The notes below the pieces were generated by a model. It was given only the letters and a program-made list of their open reading frames with translations. It was not told the origin of the DNA and ran no database searches. Of a DNA stretch of 64,000 nucleotides, positions 1 through 12,304 are shown in pieces (the first letter of the stretch is position 1; each line of letters begins with the position of its first letter). The DNA comes from Ilex aquifolium (lineage: Eukaryota > Streptophyta > Magnoliopsida > Aquifoliales > Aquifoliaceae), in NCBI GenBank assembly GCA_951799425.1, contig OX637392.1, positions 55,938,093 through 56,002,092 of the forward strand. Reading direction: 5' to 3'. The position numbers were made by a program, and so were the translations under genes.

Positions 1-580
1 CCATAAGGAAATAATGTAGATGGTGCCAATAGGCCAATTGTCAATGAAGAAATCAGCAGCGGTAGGGCAAGGTGGGAAACTATGGAGGTGGAAGAGGAGC
101 TATTGTCAGTGGATTTTGCAGTTTAAATGGAAGTGGCAAAAACCTTGGAGACTTTCAGAATTGATTAGGCACAGTGATGAAACAATCATGAGGGCAAGGC
201 CTCGTCCACAGGCCCAGCCGAATGTGATACATAATAGTCGTTAGCTTAGATGTCACTATTGTATATAAGTTTTATCTCACCTTCAGCCCCAACGCTTGGC
301 ACAGGGAAAAGATAGAAATAAGTGAAGGTAACATCAAATTAATATTAACCTTACATCCTCACTGAGTTATCATGTTTTGTTATTCACCTTTTGCATACCT
401 GTGGTTCCTAACATATATGACATATCACTTTATGTTTATGATAAACAATGCATATAATTTGACAATTACCCTTGAGAGTAAGCTCTTAATTTTATGTGGA
501 GTCATGATAAGTCAAACTTGTCTTAGAAGGTAGCCAATTGAAACACTGTTTTCCCATGAAACGATAGTTCATTTCATTGT

Positions 581-815
581 CAGGGGCGGAGCTAAGTTTC
601 TAGTTGAGGGGGGCCAAAACAGGAACAAAAGATTTACCATGTCACATAAAAGAAAAAATAATAGGGTCATTTATAAATTTTGAAAAAATAAGGGGGGGAG
701 GGGGTAATGTGTCAAATTAGGTAAAATTATGTCTTTTTTACACTATATGTACAATGCCTACCAAAAGTCAGTGACTCAGTGCCTCCCCCCAACCAAGAGT
801 GTAGCTCCACCACTG
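581..815. mobile_element. hAT-type MITE nested in CACTA A
   Basis: The left end CAGGGGCGGAGCTA and right end TAGCTCCACCACTG are near-perfect inverted termini of the widespread plant hAT type. The 7-mer TCATTGT occurs directly before the left end (574-580) and 3 bp after the right end (819-825). This may be a slightly eroded target-site duplication. The element is about 235 bp and has no coding capacity. Confidence 0.6.
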
Positions 816-1439
816 GACTCATTGTTATTCATAGTTTGATTGGATTACCAAAATCCTTTTTCTTGTCAAAATTAAGTAACTGCATCAAGTTTTTCAGCTT
901 AGAATTTAATATACCTGGAAAAATTTAGATTCTCTTTATTTTGTTATAGTTTAATTTTTTGTTCTTCTTCCTCTGTTTTATGCTTCATATTTTATAAAAA
1001 ATTTATGATGCAGAATGCGGCATAAATGGCAGAAGGGGGATCTCTGCTTATCTTGGACATGATGGATGAATTGGTGATGGTAAATTTTGCACCTCGTGGT
1101 GGTCTCAAATACTGTGGTATACTTTTCTGCAATAGCCATTAATTCTTCTGAGCAAAGTTCTTCCACCGAATCACAGCGGTCTGTGGAATGGTCCATCTGA
1201 ATTGTTTTTATAATTGTTTGTTATTTTGGCTCGTCTGTTCTAGTGTATATAGTATCTGCAGCATATTTGTTTATAAGAACAGAAAAAGGGTTGTTTCTTC
1301 TCTTATTGTTTTTTTTTTTTGGCGCCAAGTGTGTCTGATAGTATAGATTATGATGTAAGAAACTGACCTTGTACCATTCTGTTTCATAACAAAGGAAATT
1401 TAATTCTTCAACTTTTTGATTGGTACTTTACATTCTTCA

Positions 1440-1895
1440 ACTCTGTTTCAGGCCTGCCTAATATGGTCAAGATGATCCTTATTCAGGATCAGAGAAGGAT
1501 TCCAGCTGCTAGGGTGAGGAGAATGATAGTCTTTGATGATAAAGGCTGAGTGTTGGCTTGGAAGCAGTTTCTGCTATGCAGTAGCACCTGTTGCTATGCT
1601 GCTGTACTGGTTCTGTTCAAATGCTGGGGTGTATGAGGCTGCAATGGTACTGGGTCTATGCTGATATGTTGCCTACTGCTAGGATGCAAATGATGGTGAT
1701 TTGTGATCCAAGGGCCAGAAGTTGAAGAGATGGTGATGTATCAAGATCTGGTCAAGGCATTTTTTGCACAAAATATAATCAAAATTGGCTTAAGTCCTCT
1801 TGAAGGATTAAAGCCTTGTTTTGTATTTTTTAAAACAGGTTGTTCTTTGATTCTTGTAATTCATTCTTTTTGGAAATAAAATTTCTGTTTAAAAA
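1440..1895 (+). other. LINE-like 3' transcript end within CACTA A
   Basis: The stretch ends with GGATTAAAGCCTTG, then TTTGATTCTTGTAATTCATTC, GGAAATAAAA and an A-rich run. It looks like the 3' UTR, polyadenylation signal and A tail of a plant LINE or of a transcript with such an end. The same blocks recur in reverse complement at 6465-6580 in CACTA B, and more loosely at 34270-34360 after an RNase H-coding exon in the third CACTA element. No coding frame is preserved here. Confidence 0.5.
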
Positions 1896-1984
1896 AAAAT
1901 AAAATATTGAAACACCCAATACACCAAAGTGCATTCAAGACTTGACTTGTAAATGGGTATTAATTATTAATTTTTGCATTTTTT

Positions 1985-2510
1985 ATTTATTTAAAAAATT
2001 ATTTTCGACGATTATTTTACGTCGCTAAAATTAATTAAATTATTTTTTTAAAATTTTTTATTTATGTAAAAATTTATTTACGACGATTTTTTTACTTTTC
2101 GCGACGTTTTTTTTTCGTCGCTAAAAATTAATTAAATTATTTTTTTAAAAATTTTTTATTTATTAAAAATTTATTTGCGACGATTTTTTTAAGTCGCGAA
2201 AAATTAATTAAATTATTTTTTTACGAGAAATTTATTTGCGACGATTTTTTTACGTCGTGAAAAATTAATTAAATTATTTTTTTAAAATTTTTTATTTATG
2301 TAAAAATTTATTTGCAATGATTTTTTTACTTTTAGCGACGTTTTTTTTTCGTCGCAAATTTTTTTTTTTTTTGTGATGAAAATAAAACTGCGTCGCAAAA
2401 TTCTTTCTACGACGAGGCTATTACGACGAAGACACGGCGAAAAAAAAACGTCGCAAAAAATAATTAGCGACGATTTTTTTGAATTTAGCGACGAAAAAAA
2501 TCGTCGTAAA
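1985..2510. repeat. Subterminal repeat array of CACTA A
   Basis: Repeated blocks contain GCGACG or CGACGA, a run of T, and CGTCGC. They are separated by AT-rich spacers such as AAATTAATTAAATTATTTT. The inverted GCGACG/CGTCGC pairs could form short hairpins. This layout is typical of CACTA subterminal regions. Confidence 0.75.
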
Positions 2511-2530
2511 AAACAATTTTTGTTGTCGTG

Positions 2531-4261
2531 TGTTTTGCTATTGATCGTCTGTTTATTGCTCATTAATTGCACCATTACGTATACTCGGCTGTTGATCTTG
2601 CGTAATACCGATTTGTGCATCATCATTTGTGATTGTGGTTGATTTGTTTTGTTTCGATTTTGGGTAAATCACATTTATTTGATATTATGATTGTGGATGT
2701 ACTCATATTAGGTATTTTCTTTCAAAAATCCTTGATTGTTGCACTGTATTGCTATTTAAGTTTCATAAAATACACAAATCATATAATTATTGAACCCTAG
2801 TTTGTATGGATGATTGTGGTTTTTTTTTTTTTTTTTTTTGGTTTTTGGGTAAATCACATTTTTTTGAGTTAATAATTGTGAACGTAGTACACTGTATTGC
2901 TACACTTTTAAGTTTATGACTTAAAAGTGTCAGTTTATGAAGTAATTTTTTCAATGAACACTGTGTTGACACACTTTGAAGCCGCACATCCAATATTGTT
3001 TGGAAATTGTTTAAATGTATGAATTCACTTTTTAGAATGTGATGATTGTAAATATTTTTTCCTTCCTCAGTCATGGCCAAAAAAAGAATGTCATCCAACA
3101 AAAAAAATGAAAATCAGATGGAGAAATTCGATGTTGGACCAAAGTGTGGGGAAATCATCGACGGACAACATTCCTTCCGAAACCAATAGGAAAATAACAT
3201 GCATAGCAATATTCAATGTGTTCAAATACGAAATTGTGAACAAAAAATCACATTAATAAAAAAATGTTAAAATTGACAAACAATATTTTGAACAAAACAG
3301 ACAAACAAAAAACGTGACCACTCAAACAATCAGTTGAAACGAAAAAATAGAAACAAACAAAAGAACCAAAAATGAATGAAAGTATAATTTCAAACTTAAT
3401 AATGGCTGAACGTTGGAGAAGAAGAATAAAAAAGAAAACTGATTGGTTAAGAATAAGGACGATTACTTAACGTTAAATAGTTAGAAAAGAAGGAGAAAAA
3501 AAAATAAACAATGGAGAAGTAGAACAATAATAGCTAATAGTTGGATAAGAAAGAAGAATATATGTTTGATAGCAAATATACTGAAAATATAATTTAAAAT
3601 TCAAAACGTATGAGGATGTAAAGAATAAACGTTAATGGCAATATACATATTATTTGGTGTACCCCTTCACAATTCTCCATTACAAAAACAAGGTTCATTT
3701 TGTTAGCAAAAATGTCATTATAAAGGATAGGCAAAGCCCATTTGTGGCAATCAAATTTGGAACCGTTCATTAATATTTTTGGACAAATAAATATACCACG
3801 TTAATCTTCTCACGAAGAAAAATACGTTTAAACTTGATCTCGCCAATTTGGAGGTGTAAGTCCCACTTTAATGTAAACCCAAAATTATTTAAATACACTT
3901 TGTCAAAACCATTTTTTCCAACAATCATAACCTGAATGTAATCCGAACACTTCAATTTGAGAATTATTGATACTTAAGTTTCGACCTTGGACAAAATTGG
4001 AGTCACACAACTCTTAACTACAACTCAAGGTTAGATTCTTGAATTCGGTTTTCGAGTTTTGATTAGGGTTTTATCTCAAGTTTAAATCGGGTTAGTTTTT
4101 GCTGTTATACAACTAGGACTGAATTAGGTTCAATTCGGGGTGAATTCTAATTAATTAATTTGGGGTTTGAAAATTCGAGACTCTAATCCAAATAGTATCT
4201 GAATATATGGCTTTGATTGTTCCCGAATCCAGTTCAAGTATGAGACATCCTTGTCCAGATA
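2531..4261. other. Spacer between two CACTA elements, no gene seen
   Basis: AT-rich DNA without a credible reading frame. A short motif around GGGTAAATCACATTT with a following ATTGTGGATG or ATTGTGAACG block is repeated at about 2663 and 2847, so a local duplication is present. A T homopolymer lies at 2820-2839. Nothing else was recognised. Confidence 0.6.
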
Positions 4262-4475
4262 TTTTTTTTTTGGATTCAACGGCCAGGGATGTTCAAATCA
4301 GTTTACACGCATTTTGATTAATCTCATCCCTGGTTTGGTTTAAGGTAGACCATCTACACCGGAACTAAGGTATTCGTGAGGGATAAATCTTTCATGGCCT
4401 AACTCTAAGGAGTTGTCAAGATTCGAACTCAGAATGTTTGAATTTACAGCTCGTCTCTGTTTTCAGATATTAACA
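4262..4475 (-). mobile_element. tRNA-derived SINE, copy 1
   Basis: In reverse complement this reads as a diverged copy of the SINE seen best at 23762-23975 and 26844-27052: an AGAGACGAG-TGTAAA start, a B-box-like GAGTTCGAATCTT, then GACAACTC, a GGCC-ATGA stretch, GAATACC, CCGGTGTAGATGGTCTACC, and a tail of A (T on this strand at 4261-4270). Family membership rests on the shared block order. Confidence 0.7.
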
Positions 4476-4654
4476 AATATTTAGAAATGAATTCGCTTAA
4501 TGATGAAGTAATTTGCCACCAAGCCGGTGTCTCTAAGTCAATTAATAGCACCTATTGGCTTAAAAATCCATCATAATCCATTGAACTTTAACCCTATGAC
4601 TTTCATTGCACTTCATGTTTTTCAACTTCCTTGGTAGGTCCCCTACCTTTGAAT

Positions 4655-5335
4655 GTAGCATATCACATGCAAAACTCCTTAACCAGAAAATTTGGGTCGT
4701 ACACGGAAACATCGGCCATTTGAATTTTCGGAACTATATTTTTGTATTTTACTTGTTTTAGAGCATTTAATTGTGTATTAATAGAGATTTTCCATATTGA
4801 ACTAAGCATGTCACATGACAAAACCCGGGTGCTATAGGGGAACATTAGCTTCTTCATTTGAATCATGAGATTGGAGAATTTTCTTTGAAACTATATTTTC
4901 TGTATTTCACCCATTTTAAATCATCTATCTTGTATTGGTAGAAACTTTTCATCTTCATTTGAATCATGAGAATGGAGAATTCCTTCGGAACTATATTTCT
5001 GTATTTTACTCGTTTTAGAGTATTTATCGTGTATTGATAGATACTTTCCATATTGAACGAAGCATGTCACATGACAAAATTTGGGTGCTATAGGGGAACA
5101 TCAGCTTCTTCATTTGAATCATGAGATTGAAGAATTTCCTTCGAAACTATAGTTCTGAATTTCAGCTATTTTAAATCATCTATCTTTTATTGATAAAAAC
5201 TTTCCATCTTCATTTGAATCATGAGATTGGAGAATTCCTTTAATTTGGAACTATATTTCTGTATTTCACTCGTTTTAAATCATCTATCTTGTATTGATAG
5301 AGACTTTCCATTGAATGAAGCATATATCACATGAC
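4655..5335. repeat. Alternating tandem repeat, about 100/155 bp units
   Basis: The block CTTCATTTGAATCATGAGA starts near 4853, 4952, 5107 and 5210, giving spacings of about 100, 155 and 103 bp. The pair forms a roughly 255 bp higher-order unit, which also contains CATGTCACATGACAAAA and GTGCTATAGGGGAACAT. A more diverged unit precedes it from 4655. Short frames on the minus strand here are by-products of the repeat. Confidence 0.8.
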
Positions 5336-5586
5336 AAAAATCTTCATGACAAAATTTGTGTGCTATTTGGATAGTACAAGTACTTGAATATGCGATAGAC
5401 ATCATGTATTCAGTATTTAGGAAGTCTCTATCGGACTAAAAGTTACGACTAAATCAAATTAAGTAAGATTCAAAAACACTAAGTCGCAACTTAATTGGAC
5501 CGAGTTAAGATTGATATGAAAACTTAGGATAGTTCAAATTACTTATTAAGATTTGAAACTTTATTGAGTAATGATTTTGACCTTAT

Positions 5587-6312
5587 CACTACAACAAAAA
5601 TCGTTTTTTGCGACGATTTTTTTCGTCGCTAAATTAAAAAAAATCGTCGCAAATTATTTTTTGCGACGTTTTTTTTTCGTCGCGTGTTCGTCGCAATAGC
5701 CTCGTCGCAAAAAGTATTTTGCGACACAAATTTATTTTCATCGCAAAAAAAAATTATTTGCGACGAAAAAAAAACGTCGCTAAAAGTTATAAAAACGTAG
5801 CTAAAACCTGTTCCACCAGCGTAACAAAATAAAAAATAATAATTTAATTAATTTTTCGCGACGTAAAAAAATCGTCGCGAATAATTTTTTACAAAAATAA
5901 AAATGTAAAAAATAATAATTTAATTAATTTTAGCGACGTAAAAAAAATCGTCGCCAATAATTTTTTACAAAAATAAAAAAATAAAAAATAATAATTAAAT
6001 TAATTTTTAGCGACGAAAAAAAATCGTCGCCAATAGTTTTTTACAAAAATAAAAATATAAAAAAATAATAATTAAATTAATTTTTAGCGACGTAAAAAAA
6101 TCGTCGCAAATAGTTTTTTACAAAAAATAAAAAATAATAATTTAATTAATTTTTAGCGACGTAAAAAAAACGTCGCAAATAATTTTTTACATAAATAAAA
6201 ATGTAAAAAATAATTAAATAAATAAATTTGCGACGTATAAAAATCGTCGCGAAAAATATTGTTCCTACAATTTTCGCGACGATTTTAATTTCGTCGCAAA
6301 AAAGTTCTTTTT
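5587..6312. repeat. Left subterminal repeat array of CACTA B
   Basis: About nine blocks of GCGACG-(T/A run)-CGTCGC are separated by AT-rich spacers such as TTTTTTACAAAAATAAAAA and TAATTTAATTAATTTTT. Block spacing is around 75-80 bp. The array is the mirror image of the array at 1985-2510 in element A. Confidence 0.85.
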
Positions 6313-6464
6313 TTTTTTTAAATAATTCATAAAAATTGATATTCCAATAAAATTTTTCACCTGTACACCAATAATATATGTGTTCAATAAAAAACTAACA
6401 TAATTAATACATTTCACATATTTTCCATTCAACATACATTTCACATCTTTTAAAAAAAAAAAAA

Positions 6465-6910
6465 AAATTTATTTCGAAAAAGAATGAATTACAAGAATCA
6501 AAGAACCAAAAGTTCTAAAAATTAAAAAAATGGCTTTAATCCTTCAAGAGGATTTAAATCATCTCCAATTACATTTAATGTCTCTTAAACTTGAACAGCT
6601 CCAGCAGTCCAGCTCCATGCCTTGAAATCGACTTTTCCAAGGTCAACAGATCAGTACCAACCCAGACTGAAGTCGGATCAGATAAATCAGGCCACAGTGC
6701 AGGTGCCTGATCCATTCAGCTCCAGGCACTTTACAACAAACAGCACCCTCTGAACATCATTCCATCTCAGCATATCTACAACATTCCAGCTTCACCTGCT
6801 GCTCATCAGCACTGCACAGACTGCAATAGTACAGACTGCTAAACATGCACTCCTCATTCTAACAAAAACTGCACTTCAGAATTCAGCTCATGAAATTAAC
6901 TCAACACTGC
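6465..6910 (-). other. LINE-like 3' end in CACTA B
   Basis: Read on the minus strand the segment contains CCTCTTGAAGGATTAAAGCC, GGTTCTTTGATTCTTGTAAT, TCATTCTTTTT and GAAATAAATT. These blocks match 1785-1890 of element A in order. It would supply the poly(A) signal for any minus-strand transcript of the element. The preceding 300 bp, rich in CTG and CAG, has no open frame. Confidence 0.55.
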
Positions 6911-7415
6911 AAATATGGCAGTAGCTTATTGTAGAGGTTTTCATATATATCATGATGCAGACACACCAACTGCCAGAAGTTGAACACATCTACATATACA
7001 CGCGGTGGTCGACATGATAAAAAGAGAAAAAAAAAGTGTATTAATTACAGACCTATGATTATGGTATAAGCAGAGCAAAAGAACCGATCAGAAGGCTCAG
7101 ATATGTGCTATTGGGGAACAAAACAGAAGAAAAAGGAAACTTCTAGTCAATGGATCACTTAGTCTGAGCTACATTTTTTTTTGGGTCATTAGTTTGAGCT
7201 ACATGACACAAAGTTCTTCAAGCTTATACATAAATTACAGGAAACAAAGTCTCTGGAATCTAAGATCAAAGAGCAAACTAAAATGCTCAACGAAAAAGAA
7301 AACAAATTGATTAGTTCGTAGAATACTGAAAAGTATAACCACAAAGGGCGAATAAAATAAAAGCTCAAGTGCACAATAGTAGAAAAAGGAAAAGAAAAGA
7401 GAGTTTAATAGGTAC

Positions 7416-7466
7416 CTGCAACTATTAGAGCAGCTATAATTGCTTTGACTCTTCTATCATTTGAAT
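7416..7466 (-). pseudogene. Isolated exon-like segment, origin unknown
   Basis: A 51 bp minus-strand segment is bounded by a TTTCAG acceptor and a GCAG/GTACC donor. One frame reads SNDRRVKAIIAALIVA. It lies between the ClpP exons and the LINE-like 3' end, so it could be another captured exon of the chimeric transcript. The gene of origin was not recognised. Chance splice-like boundaries cannot be excluded. Confidence 0.3.
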
Positions 7467-7870
7467 CTGAAACAATTAATCGTGTCATTTTTTCAGACAA
7501 GCATTTTATGATGGCAGAAGGAATTGGGGTAAAAGAATCTCAGCAAAAATACATAAAAATTTTGATTTCTAAAATCTGATCCTAGAATAATTTGGAGAAG
7601 CATAACATGGACTTCTCAATAGATCGAAGGATTAGGTTTGTTGAAGCAAAATGATGGCAGGCAGCAAAAAACAATATTGGGGTGCTAACGAAAGATACAA
7701 TATTTGATGTTTGATCGATTTCTCAAGCTTGACTAGAAATGGAAAACAAAGCAAAACTTGTTTAACCTATGGTGCACTAAGATAACATCATTCGGCAGCA
7801 AAAAAAAAACGTAGTACACCATTAATGTAGCGAAGGCTGGGTAAAGTTTACACACCAAGAATTGTCATTG

Positions 7871-9438
7871 TTACTGGTCTGCAGTAGCCGCCAGAGGCTG
7901 GAGAGCTTTTAGAGGATTCATGATAACACCATCTATAAGCCCATATTCTTTAGCTTCTTTAAATTGATGAAAAAGTCACGATCAGTATCCTGATTGATCT
8001 TTTCTAGGCTTTGACCAGTGTGGTAAGAAAGATATTCATTCAAGTTTGTCTTGTGATGCAACATTTCATTAGCCTAAGCAATAAACATGATCGCTACTGA
8101 TCAGAGCCGTGAGCAACACAACAAACAAAGTCAGAAGGTCCAGCAGAAAATACAAATAGACAAGTTCCAACAGGAGAGACCTTTTCAAACCAATACTCAA
8201 TCAAAAATATAACTACCTATTTAAACAGTCACATTGGGTTTCCTTTGACCTCTTATTACAACATGTTGCCCATGGAAAAAACCTCAAGATGTTATTAACG
8301 TATTGTTCCAATTTCTTTTTACACCATCTCAGGAAAAGTCATTCCAATTAAATTAACAGCTCCAACATATATGAGGACATGCTTAATTGCTATTTCATGA
8401 AGCTTGAAGGAAAAATAGAAACTAGATAAAAATGAAAATCCATATGCAAAGTCATAAAGAAAAATTGTAGCTCATTAACAGAAATCATAGAGGTCCTAAA
8501 CACAAGATAAAATCAAATCAAATGCGAAGCAAAAAAGGAACTGGTCAACTGAATGAAAAGAAAATGGAGCCAGTTCACATCAAATTGTTGACCACTGTGC
8601 CTTCAAGAATCTACACATATAATGAACACCGGACTTCCTCAAAAAATGGGTAATTTAATTTCCCAATAGATCACATGCATTTTATTGTGTCTGCTGTATT
8701 AAATTAGACGTGCAATATGTGATAGACTAAGAAACAAAGATCCCTAGCAAGAAATAATGGGCAGTTGCATACCTGAATATCTATGTCAGTCTGTCCACCT
8801 TGTGCTCCACCAAGAGGCTGATGGATCATTATCCTTGAGTTTGGAAGGCTATATCTTTTTCCTTCAGTAACCGTTACGAATAGAGAGAGAATTGATTTAA
8901 GCAAGAAAAAGTCATAAAATAGAATTCAAATCACTCATAAATTTGTCAAGTTATTTACCTTTGGTGCCAGCACTGAGCAGAAAAGCCCCCATACTGTTCA
9001 TAAGAAATAGAGAATATATCCATTATGAAAAGCATATTCTTGTAACATGACTAACAAAAAAGAAATGCAATATAAAATTTCCCCATAAATTATAAAATTA
9101 AATGCTGGAATGTACATCTGCAGATAGGCTAGAAATAATGAGAGAAGAAATAGCCAGCCAGCCCCATGACAGCAACAGTGCACATAAAAAAAAACTTCAT
9201 GAAGTATTTTACATGAACTAATGTTCTAATAGGTGGCATGAAAATTGTTCAACAATTTTATTGTATTATGACTATACGCACCGATCAAGTATTGAATAAA
9301 AGCTTTATAATTATTAAATATCCCCTTTTATTATTGTTCACAAAACATGCACCAATGAATCTTTTACCTAGCCGCTAGTCCAACACATACAGTGGAAACA
9401 TCAGGTCGGATATGCCTCATTGTGTCGAATATGGCCCC
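7871..9438 (-). pseudogene. Captured ClpP protease gene fragment (nuclear CLPP5-like), four exons
   Basis: Minus-strand exons at about 9438-9368, 8993-8959, 8861-8773 and 8073-7871 spell the C-terminal part of a plastid-targeted ClpP catalytic subunit: [34 protein letters not shown] (containing the catalytic Ser context), [18 protein letters not shown] with [11 protein letters not shown] (catalytic His), and ANEMLHHKTNL with YLSYHTGQSLEKINQDTDRD (catalytic Asp region), then GLIDGVIMNPLKALQPLAA and a TAA stop. The introns have GT/AG borders and the phases join. Exon 4 carries a 1 bp deletion after RDFF (around 7960), so the frame is broken. The N-terminal part (transit peptide and first half of the domain) is absent. 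Its position inside a CACTA element shows capture. As a protease gene it is dead; transcription is possible. Confidence 0.9.
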
Positions 9439-11574
9439 ACTATTCAACACCCATTCATCCCATCAAGAAAGGCAATCATGCATTATGATTATCCACGTTG
9501 AGTGTCACAGTCATCCAACAGCATCATGACTAATGGAGAGATGAAAACAGGTAAACTTGATTACCTCTTGTCAACAGTTTGTTGAATCCTAGTTTCTAAA
9601 ACCTTCATTTAGATAATCTCTTCTTCGTGTTTCCAAAAACCCAACTGAACATGCTCACCTCTTCATGTCATTCCCACACATGTCATCTGCATGTTGTTTC
9701 TTAACAGGATTGCATTCTTTTTCACAACATATAATTTATTTTACTAATTATGCAACGGAATTATCCTTTCAAATCATCCAATAATTGTTTATCAAACAAC
9801 ACTCTGGGAAACATGTCTCCACATCATTATTCATGCCCTCATTTAGGCACCCACATATTTATCTGACCCTTTTTTAATTATAAACAAGAAAAGAAAGCGG
9901 ACACTCTCATATTGTCACTTGGACATTCATCTTCACATTCAATCAGTTGGAGAACTGATATTACTTAATAACGATCTGAAATACTTTCTATTACATTGGT
10001 AAGTCTTATACGAATTAAAGTTGATTCATCTCTTCATTTCCTAGACCACCGACGTAAGACCCATAGCTGCAACCTTGTGTAATGTTCTGTCAACAAAATT
10101 ATTGAACATGAACAAAATTTTCCTTTTTCCTAGGAAAAAAGGGCATAATGTCTAATTACTAATATCCCTTTCGATTTCCATGAATCATAAAGAATCAAAG
10201 CAAATAATTAAACCATTCTATTAACCACAAGCAAGATAAATATACAATCATTGGTTCATATGAACTCTCGAAATCAAACACCAACACTTACAAATTGGCA
10301 ACCTAGTCTTCCAACCTCACTCTAATCCGAAAATATCAGCAAAATTGTTTGAGACCGCCTCTGAAGAGCATCTTCTTATCACTTGTTTACACTTGTAACC
10401 GTTCCAATTTCCACTTTCCATATTTGACTTGTTTTTTTCTATTTCCACCCACCATATAAATAAAACTTAAGAATTATTCTTGTACTAGTGCCACTACATA
10501 AGATCTCAAATCCAAAGAGGCCATTTGAAGATTAAATGACATCCACCACGAAAATTGTAGAAGTTCCATAAAATAGGATAGCATAGTCAAACACATAGGA
10601 TATTCATTTTCATGAAGGACATTCAGGAACCCCTTTCATTTAGAAACACAATAGTTAGCTCACTACGACATAGGCTAGGGCTAGTGACTTACATCAGCTA
10701 GATGAATCCTCTATTTTCCACCCCCACTCCCTTCTAAACAATTAGTACCTCCAACTTCCCTCCAGTCCATTCATTCACGCACCTATACTTTCTTGTTTTG
10801 CCAGTCAACAATCTAAATATCCACAATTCAATTCTTCCATCTAATAAATGCATACTCCTGTAGCTACTAAATTATAAACACAACACAATTTTCTATTTAT
10901 TTCATGCCTACTGCCATTGCAACCAAAAAATTTATACTCTTGAGTCTTGATCATTACGAACTTTGCTATATTCTCATTCTCTCTTAGTCCACAAATTTCT
11001 ATGCCCTTAATCTCCAACAACAAGGCATCAAGTCCATGCAGCATGAGCATGAACATATATCATAAAATTATGAGTATACACTGTCCACATATAAACAAAT
11101 ACTCATATACATTCACACATACAATGTGTGCGGGGACGCACCCATACAAAATCAAGAGATAGATATCGTGGTGAAAGTTGAAATTAACCGCTCTCCCAAT
11201 AAAGGGATTCAGGGTATGCTGTTAAAAGTAGTAGGTCTGTTGAATTTTAGTCCAACATTTATGGGTTCAAAATCATTGTAATTTATAAAACTTCCCCCAA
11301 ATGAGAATTGAAACCTTTGAGCTCAAATTTCCAACACAATGAACAAAATTTTTCTAACATTTTCAACCCACCAAACTTCATCGCGCATAATTTCCACCAA
11401 ACTTCATTTTGATTTCAAAGAATTCAAGCACTGTGTGTTCACTGTGTTGTACAATTGCAAAATTAAAAAAAAAAACTGCAACATAAAATACCCAAACTAA
11501 GAGAGACATATATTGGACTGAGACAGAGAAAAGAAAAAGGGGGAGTGACCGAGAGAGAGGGGGAAACTCACTTC
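9439..11574. other. Interior of CACTA B, no recognisable gene
   Basis: AT-rich, with only short open frames lacking domain resemblance. It sits where an intron between the GC-rich exon-like stretch (11575-11790) and the ClpP exons would lie. CACTCTCATATT-like and other scattered motifs show no repeat structure that I can see. Confidence 0.5.
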
Positions 11575-11790
11575 ACCGGTTTATGACTGGATTCGCGGCT
11601 GGGCACTGGACTGGACCTCGACTGCCTATTGCTCGCTCGGTGGACTGGTGGAGTCGCTGCACTGGATCGTTGGTGGTGGAAGTTTGGAACCGTGGAGGCG
11701 AGGCTGTGCCGCTGTGCTGCGAAGTCGCCTGGTCTGGAGGAGTGGAGTCGGCTGGACTGGAGTCTGGATCGATTTAGATGTTAGGGCAAC
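11575..11790 (-). other. GC-rich exon-like stretch in CACTA B
   Basis: This 215 bp stretch is markedly more GC-rich than its surroundings and lies at the 5' side of the minus-strand ClpP fragment. It has no convincing frame on either strand; the plus-strand frames are short and lack domains. It may be a 5' UTR, a first exon of a captured gene, or the element's own promoter-proximal exon. Confidence 0.35.
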
Positions 11791-11904
11791 AAAACAAAAC
11801 AAAAGGAGAAAAAAGAAAAGGGGAAAAAAATATAAGATTTATACTAATGCAATCAAACTGTCCGGTTTGTCTAACTCGGCCGGTTTTAATTTACAAAAAA
11901 TTTT

Positions 11905-12195
11905 ACTATCTGCGACGTTTTTAGAAAACGTCGCGAGAAAATAAGAAAATTGCTATTTATTTGCGAAAAGGTTAGTATTAGCGACGTTTTTTTAAAAACG
12001 TCGCGAAAAAATAATTGCCTTAAAATTTTCAATTCCCCCCATTTCTCTCGCAAAAAGATTACTCAGAGGGAATTGCCTTTTCGCGACGTTTTTAAAAAAC
12101 GTCGCAAAAAATAATTATATTTTTATCGTTTAAATTTTTAATTTACGAAAAAAGTTTACTATTGGCGACGTTTTCCAAAAACGTCGCGAAAAAAT
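11905..12195. repeat. Internal GCGACG/CGTCGC repeat block of CACTA B
   Basis: Four GCGACGTTTT...AAAACGTCGC palindromes occur at about 11911, 11980, 12083 and 12163. They belong to the right subterminal repeat family. They are cut off from the main right array (17335-18350) by the minisatellite at 12305-17310. Confidence 0.8.
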
Positions 12196-12304
12196 TAGTA
12201 GATTATTATTTTTTAAATTTTTATTTATGAAAAAAGTTAGTATTAGCATAAATTTTTAAGTAGATTGTTATTTTTAAAATTTTTATTTTTTAGTACTTAC
12301 GAAA

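Larger units (their letters stand above)
1..2530 (+). mobile_element. CACTA transposon A, 3' part (left end outside window)
   Basis: The right terminus at 2530 reads, in reverse complement, CACGACAACAAAAATTG. This closely matches the terminal inverted repeat of element B (CACTACAACAAAAATCG at 5587). Inside it, 1985-2510 is an array of roughly 75-80 bp subterminal repeats carrying GCGACG/CGTCGC motifs, which in CACTA elements are transposase-binding sites. Further inside is a transcript-like 3' end (1440-1895) that is also present in inverted orientation in element B. No open transposase frame is visible; 1-1440 has only short broken frames I do not recognise. The left end must lie before position 1. 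Confidence 0.75.

Noticed and set aside
2282-2642. Lys/Phe-rich frames on both strands
   Set aside because: They cover the CACTA A subterminal repeats and change with the repeat phase; not coding.
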